Shown: positions 41,956-50,820, counted from the first letter of the stretch. The stretch: DNA of 64,000 bases from Tidjanibacter sp. (GCA_017503465.1 JAFVSY010000028.1:1-64000); one strand, 5' to 3'. Made by a program: numbers and translations. The notes: generated by a model not told the origin, from the letters alone.

Positions 41956-43254
41956 ATGAAAGATAGTAAGAGGGGACTTGTGGCACTCACTCCGCTGATG
42001 GTGATGTTGGCGGTCTTTTTGGTGGGCTCAATCGTTGCGGGCGACTTCTACCGCATCCCCATATCGTTGGCCTTCCTTGTGGCCACAATCTATGCCCTGA
42101 CCCTTTGGCGCAAGAACGGGCTGAACAAAAACGTGGAAAACTTCTCACGCGGGGCGGGCTCTTCGCGCATCCTCTATATGATTTGGATATTTGTCCTTGC
42201 GGGTGCTTTTGCCACCTCGGCCAAGGCTATGGGTGCGGTGGATGCCACGGTGCAGTTGGCCCTGAAGGCCATTCCGGGCAACTTTATGCCTGCGGGCATA
42301 TTCCTTGCCACCTGCTTCATTTCGATGTCCATAGGCACCTCGGTGGGTACGATTGTAGCTCTGACACCCGTGGTTACGGGCTTGGCGAAACAGTTGGGCG
42401 TGGACACGGCGTGGATGGTGGCCATTGTGGTTGGCGGTGCCTTCTTTGGCGACAACCTCTCGTTCATCTCCGACACCACCATTGCCGCCACCCAAACACA
42501 AGGGTGCGCAATGAAGGATAAGTTTCGCACCAACCTGCGACTCGTAACCCCGGCAGCCATTATCGTACTACTGATATATCTTTTCAGTGGTGCCGGTGTG
42601 GGACAAGTGGAGACCATCGACTACACTTGGGCCGAAGCTGTGAAGGTGTTGCCCTATGCGTTGGTCATCGGCTTGGCACTCGGAGGTGTGAATGTGTTGG
42701 TGGTGTTGGCGTGCGGCATTTTGGCCACCGGAGTGGTTGGTGTGAGCACGGGTGCTATTGAGTTTTTTGCCCTCACAGCCTCGCTCGGGGAGGGTATGTG
42801 CTCAATGGGCGAACTCATCATCGTTACGATGTTGGCAGGTGGCCTGTTGGAACTCGTGAAGGTGGGCGGCGGACTCGACTACATCATCAGCGGGATTACC
42901 AAAAATATCAACAATCGCCGAGGGGGCGAGGGCGCAATCGCCTTGCTCACAATGCTTTCCAACGTGTGCACGGCCAACAACACCATCGCTATTCTGACCA
43001 TTGGCGATATCTCTCGCAACATTGCCGGTCGCTTTGGGATTTCGCCCAAGAGGGCTGCGAGCCTCATCGACACCACCTCCTGCTTTGTGCAGGGCGTGCT
43101 CCCCTATGGTGCGCAGTTGCTTATGGCTTCGGGGCTGGCCGGCGTGTCGCCCGTGGCAATCATCCCACACCTCTACTACCCGATGTTGATTGGTGTAATG
43201 GTGGCAGTGTCAATATTTCTCGGCAAAAAAGAGGTGTTGTCCGACAAAATTTAA
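41956..43254 (+). CDS. nhaC: NhaC-family Na+/H+ antiporter
   Basis: An inner-membrane antiporter of 432 residues with about 11 predicted helices. NhaC-family blocks are visible: FISMSIGTSVGTIVAL (about 115-130), GGAFFGDNLSFISDTTIAA (about 160-178), and a late MLSNVCTANNTIAIL (about 330). The paired polar residues in FGDNLSFISD are typical of ion-binding sites in this family. It exports Na+ for proton entry; amino-acid exchange is the alternative seen in some relatives. An 11-bp hairpin lies upstream (41904-41931). Confidence 0.93.
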   Translation: MKDSKRGLVALTPLMVMLAVFLVGSIVAGDFYRIPISLAFLVATIYALTLWRKNGLNKNVENFSRGAGSSRILYMIWIFVLAGAFATSAKAMGAVDATVQLALKAIPGNFMPAGIFLATCFISMSIGTSVGTIVALTPVVTGLAKQLGVDTAWMVAIVVGGAFFGDNLSFISDTTIAATQTQGCAMKDKFRTNLRLVTPAAIIVLLIYLFSGAGVGQVETIDYTWAEAVKVLPYALVIGLALGGVNVLVVLACGILATGVVGVSTGAIEFFALTASLGEGMCSMGELIIVTMLAGGLLELVKVGGGLDYIISGITKNINNRRGGEGAIALLTMLSNVCTANNTIAILTIGDISRNIAGRFGISPKRAASLIDTTSCFVQGVLPYGAQLLMASGLAGVSPVAIIPHLYYPMLIGVMVAVSIFLGKKEVLSDKI

Positions 43255-43262
43255 TACATTTG
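43255..43262 (+). promoter_or_regulatory. -7 box upstream of the fimbrillin/CBM gene
   Basis: TACATTTG overlaps the end of the nhaC stop and lies 58 bp upstream of the ATG at 43321. No strong -33 box. Confidence 0.4.
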
Positions 43263-43320
43263 TAGGATGTAGGAACGAATTGATAGCAAATAAGTTCAAA
43301 ATAAATCACAAAAACAACCT

Positions 43321-44970
43321 ATGAAATTTACAAAACTTTTCGCAATGGTGGCCGTGTTGGCAGTGGCCACAACCGCCTGCCAAAACGAGCCCGGAACTGA
43401 AGTTAACCCCAACCAAGAGGGTAAACTTATCTCGGTAACCCACTCACTCTATAACTTCAGTAGGGCTACCGACACCGCCTTTGAGGAGGGCGACCAGATT
43501 GGTCTGCACATCATCACCGATGATGCCTACCTCAACAACGCACTCTACACCCTCACCAATGGTAAACTCACCAGCGCAACGCCCAACTATTGGTATCAGG
43601 ACGAGGAGAAGGTGGCTGACGTGTTGGCCTACTACCCCTACAACGCACAGGGTGCCTACTCGGCAGAGGGCTATGCTTTCGCGGTTCAGGCCGACCAGAG
43701 CAAAGAGGGCGCCTACGCCGCATCAGACCTTTTGATTGCTGCAACCACTTCCAAACCCACCGCAGAGGCTGTTGAGCTCCCCTTCAGGCACGCCGGCTCG
43801 AAGGTTGTTGTGAAAATCAGCAACGACTCTGACGATGTTGTTAAGGATGTCTACATCAGCGGCGTTTACACCGCCGCAACCTTCAACTTCAAGAGTGGCG
43901 AAGCTACCGTTAGTGGAGAGAAGGCAACCATCAAGGGCGCTGTTGCCGGCAACGACTGGACAATGATTGTTGTTCCCCAGCAGAGTGTCAGCCCCAAATT
44001 GATTGTTACTACCACCACCGAAGGTCAGTACACTTTCAATATTGCTGCCGCAACAGACCTCGTGGCAGGTAAGGTTGCAACCGCCAACCTCACCATCAGC
44101 AAAGAACTCGTTAGCACCGACTTCACTCCCGAAATTAGCGACTGGGAGAGCAACGGCAACATCGAGTTCAACCCCAGCGAGGGTAATACCCCCGGCGAGG
44201 GCGAAGAGGGTGGTGACGACCCCGTTGTGCCCGAGAAACCCTTCGTATCTGAGGCTTCCGAGTTGGGCGTTGTTGGCTCGTTTGCAGCAAGTGGTTGGGC
44301 TAATGATGTTGTTCTCTACACCACTCCCACCGAGGGCTTGCTCGTAGCAGAGGGTGTTGAGTTTGCAGCATACAACGAATTCAAGATTCGCACTGTTGGC
44401 AGTTGGAAAGAGGGTGATGTTAATGTTGGCGCAGGCGCAGTAAACTACATTCAGGCAAATAAATATTTTACCGCTTCGGATGCTAGTGGTGTTGGTAACA
44501 TCTTTGTTGAGGCCGCAGGCACCTATGATATTTACTACAATGTGAACACTTTGGTTGTTTATCTTATGACCGCAGGTACCGACATTGCCGAGGCTACCGA
44601 GCAGACAGAGAATGGCAAAGAGCCCGTGTTTGAGGAGCCTGAGGTCTCCGATAATGTGCTCTATCTTGCACCCGGCGTGTGGAGTGCAGATGGCGCTTGG
44701 TTTGCCGCATACTTCTTCAATGATGGTGGCAATGTTTGGAACAAAATGACCGACAGCGATAGCGATGGTGTTTATGAGGTGAATATCCCCACCGGCTTTG
44801 AGGTTGGTAGTGTAATCTTCTGCCGTATGGACCCGGCCAAGAGCGTGGTTGATTGGTCGAGCAAGTGGAATCAGAGTAATGACCTTACCATTGGTGAGGA
44901 GAACTTGTACACAATCTCCGATTGGGGCCAGAACACCGATGTTTGCCCCGGTACTTGGAGCGTGAAATAA
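43321..44970 (+). CDS. Fimbrillin-family lipoprotein with SusE/F-like and starch-binding-like C-terminal modules
   Basis: A surface lipoprotein of 549 residues. The signal peptide ends in a lipobox (AVATTACQ, Cys about 20). Residues about 30-285 look like a fimbrillin domain (FEEGDQIGLHI, YYPYNAQGAYS, LPFRHAGSKVVV). A Gly/Glu/Asp/Pro linker (about 290-310) follows. Then comes a SusE/SusF-like module (about 315-420, LGVVGSFAASGWANDV to YNVNTLVVYLM). A C-terminal module (about 440-549, YLAPGVWSADGAWFAAYFF, CRMDPAKSVVDWSSKWNQ) has the look of a starch-binding (CBM26-type) domain. It stands alone on the plus strand next to the fimbrial operon. A glycan-binding adhesin is inferred. A terminator follows at 45007. 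Confidence 0.8.
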   Translation: MKFTKLFAMVAVLAVATTACQNEPGTEVNPNQEGKLISVTHSLYNFSRATDTAFEEGDQIGLHIITDDAYLNNALYTLTNGKLTSATPNYWYQDEEKVADVLAYYPYNAQGAYSAEGYAFAVQADQSKEGAYAASDLLIAATTSKPTAEAVELPFRHAGSKVVVKISNDSDDVVKDVYISGVYTAATFNFKSGEATVSGEKATIKGAVAGNDWTMIVVPQQSVSPKLIVTTTTEGQYTFNIAAATDLVAGKVATANLTISKELVSTDFTPEISDWESNGNIEFNPSEGNTPGEGEEGGDDPVVPEKPFVSEASELGVVGSFAASGWANDVVLYTTPTEGLLVAEGVEFAAYNEFKIRTVGSWKEGDVNVGAGAVNYIQANKYFTASDASGVGNIFVEAAGTYDIYYNVNTLVVYLMTAGTDIAEATEQTENGKEPVFEEPEVSDNVLYLAPGVWSADGAWFAAYFFNDGGNVWNKMTDSDSDGVYEVNIPTGFEVGSVIFCRMDPAKSVVDWSSKWNQSNDLTIGEENLYTISDWGQNTDVCPGTWSVK

Positions 44971-45006
44971 GCGCTGCGATAATGCAGAGAGGCCCGTCCT
45001 CTTTGC

Positions 45007-45049
45007 ACACGAAAAGGCTCGGAGAACTCTCCGGGCCTTTTCGTGTTTC
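45007..45049 (+). terminator. Terminator of the fimbrillin/CBM gene
   Basis: ACACGAAAAGGC (45007-45018) pairs with 45035-45046 around a second inner stem (GGAGA/TCTCC), followed by TTTCT. Confidence 0.8.
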
Positions 45050-45060
45050 TGAGGGGAGGG

Positions 45061-45305
45061 ACAAAAAGAGCTACAGGGGCCTCTGGACCGATTGGGCCCA
45101 CTAAGGCCCAAAAAGCCATTAAGGGCTTTAAGGCAGACGAAATACAGCGCCTTCGGCCGGTGGCCACTTTGCCGCCAACCTGCTGACCCGCTACACGGGC
45201 GCAGAATAATCGGTAGATGCCAACCGCCTGCCTTATGGCAGTCGTGGCAAGAGGCAGGCGTTGCCAGTTTTGTGCAGTTGGAAGGTCGGCACGCTTCCCA
45301 ACCTT
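45061..45305. ncRNA. Candidate structured RNA or repeat between the fimbrillin gene and tRNA-Leu
   Basis: This GC-rich, gene-free stretch has five clear stems in series: TGGGCC/GGCCCA (45093-45110), AAAGCC/GGGCTTT (45112-45129), CCCG/CGGG (45187-45199), a long CCGCCTGCC/GGCAGGCG stem with extended flanks (45219-45265), and GTTGGAAG/CTTCCCAAC (45277-45302). The strand cannot be decided. ORFs through it look like chance frames. It could be a non-coding RNA or an intergenic repeat copy. The remainder up to the tRNA terminator (45306-45370) holds nothing recognisable. Confidence 0.4.
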
Positions 45306-45370
45306 GCGATTCCATTTAACCACCCCTTTCGTTCCTATCACTCCTATTGCTCCTCGCGGAAGACAAGGCA

Positions 45371-45402
45371 CAAAAAAGAGAGGAACAATGTTCCTCTCTT
45401 TT
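45371..45402 (-). terminator. Terminator of tRNA-Leu
   Basis: AAAGAGAGGAACA and its complement form a tight hairpin; on the minus strand it runs into TTTTTTG. It starts 8 bp beyond the tRNA 3' end. Confidence 0.85.
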
Positions 45403-45409
45403 TCTCTTG

Positions 45410-45493
45410 TACCCGGAGCCGGGATCGAACCGGCACAGGGGTGAACCTATTGGTGTTTGAGACCAACGCGTCTACCAATTCCGCCATCCGGGC
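45410..45493 (-). tRNA. tRNA-Leu (anticodon CAA)
   Basis: An 84-nt class II tRNA on the minus strand. The acceptor is GCCCGGA/TCCGGGT, the D arm is GCGGAATTGGTAGACGC, and the anticodon stem TTGGT/ACCAA has loop CTCAAAC (anticodon CAA, reads UUG). The variable arm is long (TAGGTTCACCCCTGT region). The T arm is GCCGG-TTCGATC-CCGGC. CCA is not encoded. A TACCTTTG -7 box lies on the minus strand at 45504-45511. Confidence 0.94.
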
Positions 45494-45503
45494 ATTGAGG
45501 ACA

Positions 45504-45511
45504 CAAAGGTA
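45504..45511 (-). promoter_or_regulatory. -7 box of the tRNA-Leu promoter
   Basis: TACCTTTG on the minus strand, 11 bp upstream of the tRNA 5' end; fits TAnnTTTG. The rest of 45494-45712 is gene-free, with no clear terminator for the fimbrial operon. Confidence 0.55.
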
Positions 45512-45712
45512 CGCATTTATTTCAATTTTCAAAACCTCTGACCTCTTTTTTTTATTTCACCCCACTCGGAGTCTCTTTTTTTGATATGGCGTGGCTCCAT
45601 TCGCCACCCCAATAATCCACACAGCCCTACGTCAAACTCATCATAAACCCCACGCCGAGTTCGCGTAACCCCTACGTCAGCCCCACGTCTGCCCACACAA
45701 TCTCGCGCGGTC

Positions 45713-48700
45713 CTACAACAAACCGGCCTCCTCCAGCTCCTCAATCGAAGCATCGCGCACACAGCGAGGGGCCGCAACGGCGGTGTCGTTGTTGTTCATC
45801 TGAATGGCGTCACTATTGCCACTATCTTTTCGCACAGCCCAGCCAATCTTGCCCGTTTCGTGGGGGATGGAGCCATTGCTACCGAAGGAGTAGTAGGTGC
45901 GGCAGAATATCTGGTTGTCGGCCAAAGCGTTGAAGTAGTTGAAGATGATGGACATCTCCCTCTGGTTGGGCAGTCGATAGCCCTCCGGGCAGTGGCCCGT
46001 GGCAACGCTGTCGCCCACATCGGTGATGTAGTTGTTGTGGCCGAGGAAGTTGTTTGTGTAGCCGAGTCCGGTTATGTTGGGCAGGGTGTTGCGAGTGCCG
46101 CTGTAGACATAGAACTTCTTGGAGAGGCGGTTCATCTCGCTCTTCTCGTCGCCAAAGACCAGTTCTTGAGTGGTTTGGTAGCGCAGCGCCTTTTCGTTGA
46201 GGCGGGTGCAGGTGATGGAGTAGTCCTCCTCGTTTGTGTCAACGTAGTCCTCCGGCATCTCGGTGAGGTCGTAGTTGTTTTGTTTGGTCTCGTTGGTGGT
46301 GCCAAGGTTGCGCATACAGCGGATTGTCCACGTGGAGAGGCGCACCGAACCACCATCGGTAGACCAGCTGTAGGACTCCGATAGGGTGGAGGTAGAGGCT
46401 ACCTCCTCGCCCCACAAGACAATGGGGTTGTTGCTGGCATTGGTGCCACTGGCGGTGCTTGACACAACGTGCTGGCGCCACCTGTTGCCCTCCATTTCGG
46501 CTTGGGTGCGGTTGTAGAGCCTCGAGTCGAAAGTCAGCAGGTCGGAGCCGATGGTCATACCCACCAGCTGACGAATGGATGCTGTGTACCACCTAATCTC
46601 GTCTTGGTCGATGATGCCGTTGCCATTGTTGTCCCTGTTTCGGGTCATACACGAGTAGCGTAACATTTTGTACTCATCGTTTAGCTCAGGCTGGTCGTTA
46701 TCCACCTCAAAGTTCACATACTTATTCCACAACACTCCCTCTTTAAATTGGGTGTTGCTTGTGAAGAGTTCCCACTCCTTGATGGTGTTGAGTCGGCCAT
46801 TGTATTGGTCGGTGTTGCCACGGTTTGCGTTGGTCGGGTTGGCGTAGGAGCTTGAGCCGTAGGACCAGTGGGCGTCATACTCATCCACGTGCTCTACGCC
46901 CCAGGCGGTGTGGAAGGAGGTGTTGTCGGGGTTGGTGTCGTAGATACTCTGGATGGGTTTTTGCTGAATGGTAACCACGGAGCCGGTGGCGCGACTCTCC
47001 TTGTCGCTGGAGGTGAAGGAGTCGCTCAGGATGTACATATACCTATCCTTTGAGACATTGACATACTGCTTCCAGAAGTCGTCGGCAATCTCGGCGTTGG
47101 GGTCGCGCGGGTCGTAGTCGTAGTAGAATTCGTCCACGAAGGCCGTAACGCAAATCTTTGGCCCATTGGGGTCTTTGTCGAAGGCTCCGAGGCTACTGAT
47201 GCCCGTGGTTTCGTCCAAGCCGGAGAGGTATAGTTTGTGTTGCTCTCCGATGTATTTCACCAGCTCGCTGACATTCATAATGCCATCGGGGTCCTCGCTG
47301 ATGGTCTTGTTGGTGTAGTCGCGGCGGGCTGTGGTGTAGATACCATCGTTCAATTTGTTCACGCGGAATTTCACCCAAAGGTAGTCCAATCCCGGGGGGA
47401 TGATGTCGTTACCCTCAATGTCAATCTCCGGGCCGCCCTCGCCGAAGGGTGTGCTGACGAGCCACGTGAGGGGCTTGTCGCCACTGATGTTTTTTGCGTG
47501 GAAGGTGAGTGTGCGTGATGCGTAGTGGCAGTCGCACACAGCAATCTCCTCCTTGGCCACCACCACACTACCAAAGGCTGCCGGCTGGGTTTCGCCCGGC
47601 TGGCGACCATCCACAACGCTCTGGCCACGTGCATCCACTTCGGTGGTTACGCTGTTCACGCCATTGATGGTTACGGTGTAGTTGTAGTAGGTGTTGCGAT
47701 TGACATTAAAATTGTTCACTCCTTCGGCGGTTGGGGCACTGCTGCTGCCGAAGTCGCCGAGGTGGAGGATGTACTCCAAGTCGCCGCCGAGTTCTTGACC
47801 CTCCTGCTCGCCTTCGAGTTCCACCTTGATGGTACACTTGATGACTGCATAGGAGGAGTAGTTGTCGGCATACATAAAGTCCCTGTTGCCCTCGGAGTCG
47901 TTTTTGTTCAACCACCAACTCCCATCCTGCTCTTTGATTTGCCTGCTGCGCTCAAAGAAGGGGATGTAGTTCTCCACCGAGGCATTGGTCAGCGGGATTG
48001 TCTGCTTGGGGCTGCGGCGGTTTTCGAGCATATAGAACCAACTCTCGTAGGTGCTGATGGTGCGACCCGTGCCTTCGTCCATCGTTTGGTTGAGCTTGTC
48101 GAAGCCTTCGTAGTCGCGCGAGAAGAAGTCGTCACTGCTCTCTCCGCTGTCGTAGCCACTCGTCAGCGGGCTGTCGCCATAGCCGCGGGTGGCGTAGGAA
48201 AAGACATAGGCGCTGCGGGGAACATTCACCACCCTGATTTCGGCATTCTCAAGGCTCTCCACCTTGGGGCCCTGTGTGAGGGTGATGTGTACCTTGGCGT
48301 CCAAGTGGAAGAGTTTGAGGATGGCGGTTTCGTAGGAGCCATCACCGTCGTTGTCTGCCGAAACGGTACCATCCGTAGCGATGTGCACGTTTTGGAGCGC
48401 ACCTGTCATCTGAAGGTAACCATTGCGGGAAACGGTGCTCTGCACCATTGTTCCCTTGGTGCGCAGAAGTTCGCTTTCGGTGGCAATCTGCGAGAGTCGG
48501 TCGGAGGATATATCGACCATATCGGCGTCCAAGTTGGCCACGCCATAGATACGGTAGGTGTCGGCGGGGTCGGAGGTGGTGTGGATTTTGATTGTACCGG
48601 TGGTGAGTCGGCTGCTCACATCGGTCGAGTTGCTCACCCACCAGCAGTCGTCCGTGGCATTATCGACCTCGCCCTTGGTGCTCTTTTGGTTTTTGCTGTC

Positions 48701-48985
48701 GAAGTAGCGCGAGTAGACCTTGTCGCCGGATGCGTCAAAGATGTAGATGTAGATGTTCCTCACGCGGTTTTCCTCAAGGTCGTTGAGGTTTTCGGCTCGG
48801 GTTTGCACCACGAGTTCGTTGGCAATGCCGGAGAAGTTAAGCACAATGCAGTCGGCCGACTCTCCGCCACGACTGCCTGTGGAGTCGAGCCCGCCGATGT
48901 CGTTGGTACACCCCACACCCACACAGGCCATTGCTGCCAATGCGATGGTTGCCACAAGGGTTGATATGTTTTTTCTTCGTATCAT
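45713..48985 (-). CDS. Giant fimbrial tip protein (DUF4906-like) with EF-hand-like loop
   Basis: The last gene of the fimbrial operon, 1090 residues from the ATG at 48985. That start gives a lipoprotein signal (MIRRKNISTLVATIALAAMA then VGVGC); an ATG at 49024 adds 13 residues. The N-terminal part (about 30-420) is fimbrillin-like, with RVRNIYIYIFDASGDKVY. The middle resembles DUF4906, found in Bacteroides fimbrial tip subunits. An EF-hand-type calcium loop (DNNGNGIIDQDE) lies at about 780, followed by IRWYTASIRQLVG. Near 1000 is CPEGYRLPNQREMSII, a FISUMP/lectin-like segment. The chain ends RCVRDASIEELEEAGLL. Being last and largest, it is probably the tip adhesin. The ligand is unknown. Confidence 0.82.
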   Translation of the reverse strand: MIRRKNISTLVATIALAAMACVGVGCTNDIGGLDSTGSRGGESADCIVLNFSGIANELVVQTRAENLNDLEENRVRNIYIYIFDASGDKVYSRYFDSKNQKSTKGEVDNATDDCWWVSNSTDVSSRLTTGTIKIHTTSDPADTYRIYGVANLDADMVDISSDRLSQIATESELLRTKGTMVQSTVSRNGYLQMTGALQNVHIATDGTVSADNDGDGSYETAILKLFHLDAKVHITLTQGPKVESLENAEIRVVNVPRSAYVFSYATRGYGDSPLTSGYDSGESSDDFFSRDYEGFDKLNQTMDEGTGRTISTYESWFYMLENRRSPKQTIPLTNASVENYIPFFERSRQIKEQDGSWWLNKNDSEGNRDFMYADNYSSYAVIKCTIKVELEGEQEGQELGGDLEYILHLGDFGSSSAPTAEGVNNFNVNRNTYYNYTVTINGVNSVTTEVDARGQSVVDGRQPGETQPAAFGSVVVAKEEIAVCDCHYASRTLTFHAKNISGDKPLTWLVSTPFGEGGPEIDIEGNDIIPPGLDYLWVKFRVNKLNDGIYTTARRDYTNKTISEDPDGIMNVSELVKYIGEQHKLYLSGLDETTGISSLGAFDKDPNGPKICVTAFVDEFYYDYDPRDPNAEIADDFWKQYVNVSKDRYMYILSDSFTSSDKESRATGSVVTIQQKPIQSIYDTNPDNTSFHTAWGVEHVDEYDAHWSYGSSSYANPTNANRGNTDQYNGRLNTIKEWELFTSNTQFKEGVLWNKYVNFEVDNDQPELNDEYKMLRYSCMTRNRDNNGNGIIDQDEIRWYTASIRQLVGMTIGSDLLTFDSRLYNRTQAEMEGNRWRQHVVSSTASGTNASNNPIVLWGEEVASTSTLSESYSWSTDGGSVRLSTWTIRCMRNLGTTNETKQNNYDLTEMPEDYVDTNEEDYSITCTRLNEKALRYQTTQELVFGDEKSEMNRLSKKFYVYSGTRNTLPNITGLGYTNNFLGHNNYITDVGDSVATGHCPEGYRLPNQREMSIIFNYFNALADNQIFCRTYYSFGSNGSIPHETGKIGWAVRKDSGNSDAIQMNNNDTAVAAPRCVRDASIEELEEAGLL

Positions 48986-49074
48986 TCTAACTATAAATAG
49001 AATAGCGTTATTTCTGTTCATCATTCACCCCTCCACCGTCGGGGTGTCGGGTGCTCGTTCCACTCGCCGCGCGC

Positions 49075-50619
49075 TTAGTCGAAGGTAACATCGCCACCGC
49101 CACTGCCCCACGGCTGTACCTCAAAGTTGAAACTGCCGAGTTGCGGGTTGTAGAAGATGTTCACACCGAGTCGGAAGTGCTCGTTTCGGTCGATGCGCAT
49201 AAGGGGCGACACGCCACCCAACGCATTGATGTAGGTCATCGCCTTGTCGTGCACGTAGCTACCCTTGAGGTCCTCGCTTGCCACGCCACTCCAAGCGGTC
49301 TTTTCGCTGATTTCGCGCAAGTACCATCGTTGGTTGTTGCTGTTTGGGGAGCTGCTTGTGCCTCGGTTGGTAACCGAGAGGCCGGAGGAGGTGGCATTTA
49401 CAAAGTAGTAGGTCCTTCTCCAGCTGCCGCTTGAGGTGTAGAAGGTGCGGCCGCTGTTGCTTCCTATGGTGAAGGTGGTGGCATTGGCCGCCGCCACAAC
49501 ACTTATTGCCGAGTTGTTGCTTCTCAGGTAGAGGTCTTGCCCCACGTTGCGGATGGTGCTGGTGCTGTTGCCCGTGAACTCCCACAAAAAATCATTCTTG
49601 TTGGCTGCCGTGATGCTGTTGGCGGTCCTCCACTCCAACACTCCGGAGTCGTTCACACACAGATACCTGCCCACACCTCTGTTGTAGAGCACATAGTGGT
49701 GTCCGGCAACGATTTCGGTGTGGTTGAGCCCCTCGTTAATGGCCGTAGTTGCGGAGTAGGTGGGATAGCTGCCGCTGTGGTTAGTAACCACGCTAATGGC
49801 AAAGCCCAAGTTGTAGAGCGCCTCCTCGTCGGTTTCGTAGATGTAGTCGTCAAAGAGCACCGTGGTCGCATCGTTGGTAATCAACTGCGTGGTGGAGGGG
49901 AGGCTGAAGTTGCGGTAGGTGTTCCCACTTGGCACCGTGTAGTCGTGGTTGAAAAGGTAGGCCTTGGATGCATTGAAAGGCGAGGTGGTCAGGTTGGCCA
50001 AAAAGACCTTGTAGTTGCTGTCGGTTACGTGGTTGTTTACCACCAGCGTGAGCCTACCGACAACCCTCTCCAACTCGCCCGACACGAGGTTTACGCCCTG
50101 CTTGAGGGTGGTGGTTATGATGGCCGTCATCGGCATCCCGTTCTCCTCGGTAAATGCGGGCGTGGCAGTGCCGCTGAGCTCACTCAACAACATCTCGCGC
50201 AAGCCGCTAACGTTTGCTCCGTGGACGGTGTAGGAGCTCAAATCAATGGGCGTGTTGGCCACAAGGAATATGTCGTGGGTACCACGCTCCATATTGTCAA
50301 ACGACACAAGAGCCTCGGTCCTCTCTGCGTTGAACTCGGCATTGTCCTCGTCCATCACAAGCGACTTGTAGACCACATTGTCTTTGGTTACCAACACCGT
50401 GAGGTTGTTCATCTTCTCGCCTGCCATAGCGCTGCCCGCGCCGCCAATAGCACGACCATCGCCCACCGGAGCCGCCCCCACAACTATCTGCAACGAGGCG
50501 TCTTTGGGACCACCACCACTGCCCACTTCGGGTACCTCCGGCCCAATGTTGTCGCAACCAACCAAGGCCAGCAGAGCCACTATGGCCGCAAGGAATATGT
50601 GTCTAACTCTCAATATCAT
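49075..50619 (-). CDS. Minor fimbrial lipoprotein with ricin-like insert
   Basis: A 514-residue lipoprotein (signal MILRVRHIFLAAIVALLALVGC, Cys 22). The first part (about 40-305) is a fimbrillin/minor pilin fold. Where the pattern VAGHHY normally continues into the last strands, about 130 residues are inserted (about 310-440): YNRGVGRYLCV, LYLRSNN and NNQRWYLREI. Repeated aromatic/Asn blocks and a QRWYL motif recall ricin-type beta-trefoil lectins (QxW). The chain returns to the fimbrillin C-terminus with RIDRNEHFRLGVNIFYNP and FNFEVQPWG. The insert suggests sugar binding; this is inference from motif shape. The tip-protein gene lies 89 bp downstream. Confidence 0.75.
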   Translation of the reverse strand: MILRVRHIFLAAIVALLALVGCDNIGPEVPEVGSGGGPKDASLQIVVGAAPVGDGRAIGGAGSAMAGEKMNNLTVLVTKDNVVYKSLVMDEDNAEFNAERTEALVSFDNMERGTHDIFLVANTPIDLSSYTVHGANVSGLREMLLSELSGTATPAFTEENGMPMTAIITTTLKQGVNLVSGELERVVGRLTLVVNNHVTDSNYKVFLANLTTSPFNASKAYLFNHDYTVPSGNTYRNFSLPSTTQLITNDATTVLFDDYIYETDEEALYNLGFAISVVTNHSGSYPTYSATTAINEGLNHTEIVAGHHYVLYNRGVGRYLCVNDSGVLEWRTANSITAANKNDFLWEFTGNSTSTIRNVGQDLYLRSNNSAISVVAAANATTFTIGSNSGRTFYTSSGSWRRTYYFVNATSSGLSVTNRGTSSSPNSNNQRWYLREISEKTAWSGVASEDLKGSYVHDKAMTYINALGGVSPLMRIDRNEHFRLGVNIFYNPQLGSFNFEVQPWGSGGGDVTFD

Positions 50620-50635
50620 CGTAATCTCGTTTGTT

Positions 50636-50818
50636 AAAGAGTAATTAGTAAAGAGTAATTAGTAGTTTTTTTACTCCTTTCTACCCTCGCTTACTCGCAA
50701 CTTTCTCAATTTTCAACTTTCAATTCCAAAACAGACGCCCCCGCTGCTGCGCAGCACCCCCTCTAACTCAGAGGGGGAAATTTTCAATTTTCAATTTTCA
50801 ATTCTCAATTCTCCCCCT
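50636..50818. repeat. Composite intergenic repeat locus inside the fimbrial operon
   Basis: AAAGAGTAATTAGT copies (50636-50665), CTCAATTTTCAA units, ACAGACGCCCCCGC, CCCCCTCTAACTCAGAGGGGG, and TTTTCAATTTTCAATTCTC units. The same modules occur at 13264-13538 and 24573-24720. It separates the 50821 fimbrillin gene from the 49075 gene. Confidence 0.65.
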
Positions 50819-50820
50819 TA

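Noticed and set aside
43723..45371. Minus-strand frames through the fimbrillin/CBM gene and the structured gap
   Set aside because: Antisense to a clear lipoprotein gene; in the gap the translation is Arg/Cys/Pro-rich and crosses a terminator hairpin.
46327..46336. TCCACGTGGA as a third parS
   Set aside because: Only the inner 10 bp match, and it lies inside a coding region.
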